Assembly (NCBI GenBank): GCA_947464365.1
Contig: CANHWS010000171.1
Span: forward strand, 1 to 7,647
Origin: Cytophagaceae bacterium
GTDB lineage: Bacteria > Bacteroidota > Bacteroidia > Cytophagales > Flexibacteraceae
DNA: 7,647 bases
Direction of reading: 5' to 3'
Positions within the stretch are counted from its first letter, which is position 1, and every line of letters begins with the position of its first letter. Shown one piece after another: positions 6,065-7,647 of this stretch. Made by a program: the position numbers and the translations under genes. The notes under the pieces are model-generated. The model had not been told where the DNA came from. It ran no database searches and worked only from the letters and a program-made list of their open reading frames with translations.

Positions 6065-6820
6065 ATGATGCAATCAACATCGACAAATGGCCAGCAGCCT
6101 ATCACCTTGGACGAAATACAGGCCAAGTTTGAAACAGAGCACAACGTAACGAGCGACCCTTGGGATTATGCCGGTAGTGGCGCCGAGCGGCTGCGTTACA
6201 AAAAGGTGATCTCCTTAGGCAAGGTTTATAAGCCTAAGCCAGATAACTTGCTCGAAATTGGTTGTAGTTCGGGCCTCTTTACTGCAAAGTTGGCAGGATG
6301 GCCAAAAGTAGCGACCATCACCGATATTTCGTCGACGGCAATTGCCATCACCGAAAAAGTCATCAAGTCAGTGCTTAACAAAGGCACCGACTACAAGCTT
6401 ATGAAAGTCAGTGCAACTGAGCCGTTTTCACCAGACGACTTTTATGATGTGGTCACCCTGATGGATGTCATGGAAAGTGTGGGAGACTCGATGCATATCC
6501 AGGTTGATATTATCAACAACCTGAAGCGGATGATGAAGCCAGATGCAATCATCATCATTACTGACTACCAAAGCCCCAAAAAATTTGACCAATCAATTGC
6601 TAAATATGAAGGTTGGGGACTGGAGTTGCTTGAAAAACATTACATGCACGATAGGTTGTGGTTCTCTTTGCGTACCAACCTTAAGGGATTGGCCAAGATA
6701 AACCCATTCAAACGCTTACTTGCATCCGAAACCGCCGCAGAAAAACTAGCTCAACTCAGCAAAAAGCGTGGCGCCAATGGTAGCAAACACATGGTTTTGG
6801 TGATGCGTAAGGCGAGGTAG
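6065..6820 (+). CDS. Class I SAM-dependent methyltransferase, NodS-like
   Basis: The 251-residue protein has a Rossmann-fold methyltransferase core. Motif I, the S-adenosylmethionine glycine loop, is LLEIGCSSG (62-70). The acidic residue that normally contacts the ribose hydroxyls is Asp87 in TITDIS, and the later strand is YDVVTLMDVMESV (127-139). The preceding segment TSDPWDYAGSGAERLRYKK (29-47) resembles the lead-in of NodS-type methyltransferases, which N-methylate sugars in nodulation factors. That resemblance is only to the fold group, and the substrate here cannot be read from sequence. The C-terminal third ends in a basic tail. No signal peptide or membrane segment is visible, so it should be cytoplasmic. 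Translation starts at ATGATG (6065-6070); either ATG could serve, and only a weak GAG precedes them. It stands alone on the plus strand, divergent from transketolase and convergent with the broken Uma2 gene, so context gives no hint of its target. Confidence 0.82.
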   Translation: MMQSTSTNGQQPITLDEIQAKFETEHNVTSDPWDYAGSGAERLRYKKVISLGKVYKPKPDNLLEIGCSSGLFTAKLAGWPKVATITDISSTAIAITEKVIKSVLNKGTDYKLMKVSATEPFSPDDFYDVVTLMDVMESVGDSMHIQVDIINNLKRMMKPDAIIIITDYQSPKKFDQSIAKYEGWGLELLEKHYMHDRLWFSLRTNLKGLAKINPFKRLLASETAAEKLAQLSKKRGANGSKHMVLVMRKAR

Positions 6821-6860
6821 ATAGCTGGTTCTTTTTCCATCCTTTAACCTATACTTGTAA

Positions 6861-6881
6861 TAGCTAGAAATTATTAGCTAG
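6861..6881. repeat. Short TAGCTAG direct/inverted repeat between convergent genes
   Basis: TAGCTAG occurs at 6861-6867 and 6875-6881. Since TAGCTA is self-complementary, the copies can also pair as a 6-bp hairpin with an 8-base loop. The second copy contains the stop codon of the Uma2 pseudogene. There is no T-run, so I do not call it a terminator. Confidence 0.35.
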
Positions 6882-7462
6882 TTAAAGATAGCTTCGATCA
6901 TAAACCTGAGGGAGGGGATCGCCGCTGAGGTAGCATCCCCTTGGTCAATTGCTCGGGCGTGCAGTTGGTAATGCCCAGCCACCAAGGTGTAAACCTCAAT
7001 TGAAGCAGTATCGGGATCCAGGAGCCAATATTCGGCTATTACGGCAGATTCATAGAGGTGGAATTTGGTTATGCAATCATGAAGTAGTGACGATTGAGAA
7101 AGGATCTCAATAACTATTTGAGGGGTGTTACTTTCTGAGACTTAAGGGATGGATGGGAAAATCATCACATCCGGCTAGACCTTGTTGGTTTCATTAATTA
7201 GGATGTCGAATGGTGCTGTCAGGACTTGTTTGAAGTCAATATGATCTATGATTTGGGCGACCAATGCCATACTCATGAGTTGGTGCCTTAGTCAAGGTGC
7301 AGGTGCCATATAGGTTTGGCCATTAATTATTTCAGTTAGGTCAAAGTCCGGTTCATCAAGCTGGCTTTTGTCTCCGATCAGCTCGGATACGGCCAAGTCG
7401 GACTCCGTAGGTAAGCTGGATGCCTTTTTTGTTGGCGATTTAGCTATACTTGATGTGACCAA
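6878..7462 (-). pseudogene. Uma2-family (PD-(D/E)XK nuclease fold) gene broken by three in-frame stops
   Basis: One minus-strand frame, ending at TAG (6878-6880), reads as a Uma2-family protein of about 191 residues plus three internal stops. In order it shows EIINGQTYMAPAP, then TGA (7292-7294), LRHQLMSMALVAQI, TAPFDILINETNKV, then TAG (7175-7177), PDVMIF, then TAA (7142-7144), PQIVIEILSQSS, YESAVIAEYWLLDPDT and a normal C-terminus. These match the family pattern of a GExY(M)MxPAP start, VAPFDV, QPDI, DLVIEILSPS and EYWxVDP. The nuclease-core Asp (PD), Glu (IEIL) and Lys (TKFHLYES) remain. All three stops are in the same frame, so there is no frameshift; each could arise from one substitution (for example Ser TCA to TGA, Gln CAG to TAG). 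The original start is unclear: no ATG begins the frame, and TTG at 7460-7462 is my estimate. Uma2 proteins are common multicopy genes of unclear function. It begins about 28 bases after the symporter stop. Confidence 0.85.
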
Positions 7463-7490
7463 CAGGGCGTAACAAGGGGGTAATGCTGTG

Positions 7491-7647
7491 TTAATTAGCT
7501 GCTTTAGGTTGCCTGAGTAGGGCTTGCACCAAAAGCCCCACCATGATCACCAACAAGCACCCGATCACATTGTACCAGAGATACCCAATACTCTCTACCT
7601 TCCAAAAACAAAACAGGACTACTAGCTCTGCCACAATAGCACCCACA
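7491..7647 (-). CDS. C-terminal end of a membrane transporter, probably sodium:solute symporter family (5' end outside window)
   Basis: The minus-strand frame entering at 7646 and ending in TAA (7491-7493) shows 51 residues. They contain a hydrophobic stretch (VGAIVAELVVLFCFW), the short hydrophilic link KVES, and a second hydrophobic helix, IGYLWYNVIGCLLVIMVG, continuing to about VQALL. A basic tail, RQPKAAN, ends the protein. The YLWYNVIGC segment at the start of the last transmembrane helix resembles the C-terminus of Bacteroidota SSS-family sodium:solute symporters, inner-membrane proteins that import sugars, amino acids or related solutes with sodium. Too little is visible to infer the substrate, and another multi-helix transporter family remains possible. 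The Uma2 pseudogene lies just downstream on the same strand. Confidence 0.6.
   Translation of the reverse strand, partial: VGAIVAELVVLFCFWKVESIGYLWYNVIGCLLVIMVGLLVQALLRQPKAAN

Noticed and set aside
6878..7462. Stop-codon reassignment or programmed readthrough as explanation for the three stops in the Uma2 frame
   Set aside because: All three different stop codons occur within the one frame, while TAG and TAA end the intact genes nearby. Point-mutation decay is simpler.

Overview
The window looks like an ordinary housekeeping stretch of a Bacteroidota chromosome. Four observations support that. The DXS protein matches the Bacteroidota form of the enzyme along its whole length. Two promoters fit the phylum's TTTG / TAnnTTTG pattern, one of them (upstream of tRNA-Arg) exactly. 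Start codons lack clear Shine-Dalgarno sequences. The first gene ends like the ABC-permease/M1-aminopeptidase fusion proteins typical of this phylum. I cannot name the genus. Base composition is roughly balanced and even, with no island of foreign composition, integrase, insertion sequence or CRISPR array.

Layout, left to right. 1-612 (+) is the 3' end of an M1-type peptidase gene, closed by a hairpin terminator. After about 320 bases without a gene, which hold a probable promoter, dxs (1027-2937, +) and a DNA-deoxyinosine glycosylase gene (2943-3464, +) form a tight pair ending at a strong two-way terminator. From there the minus strand takes over. A tRNA-Arg(ACG) gene (3592-3665) has a textbook promoter. 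The two halves of a split transketolase follow: the N-terminal half at 4878-5726 is transcribed first, then the C-terminal half at 3843-4796, with a terminator at 3772-3810. A non-coding divergent region (5727-6064) separates these from a class I SAM-dependent methyltransferase gene (6065-6820, +).

The right end on the minus strand is not obvious from long open frames, because its reading frames are interrupted or cut. 7491-7647 is the last 51 codons of a membrane protein that resembles the C-terminus of sodium:solute symporters. 6878-7462 is a full-length Uma2-family (PD-(D/E)XK nuclease fold) gene that keeps one reading frame from end to end but is interrupted by three in-frame stops, one each of TGA, TAG and TAA.

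Functionally, transketolase and DXS are both thiamine-diphosphate enzymes that handle glyceraldehyde 3-phosphate: transketolase in the non-oxidative pentose phosphate pathway, DXS at the entry to MEP isoprenoid synthesis. They are in separate, convergent transcription units, so I read their closeness as neighbourhood rather than a system. I found no convincing new multi-gene system. The items most worth a second look are the point-mutated Uma2 gene, the palindrome inside the tRNA promoter, and the inverted repeat over the dxs promoter.
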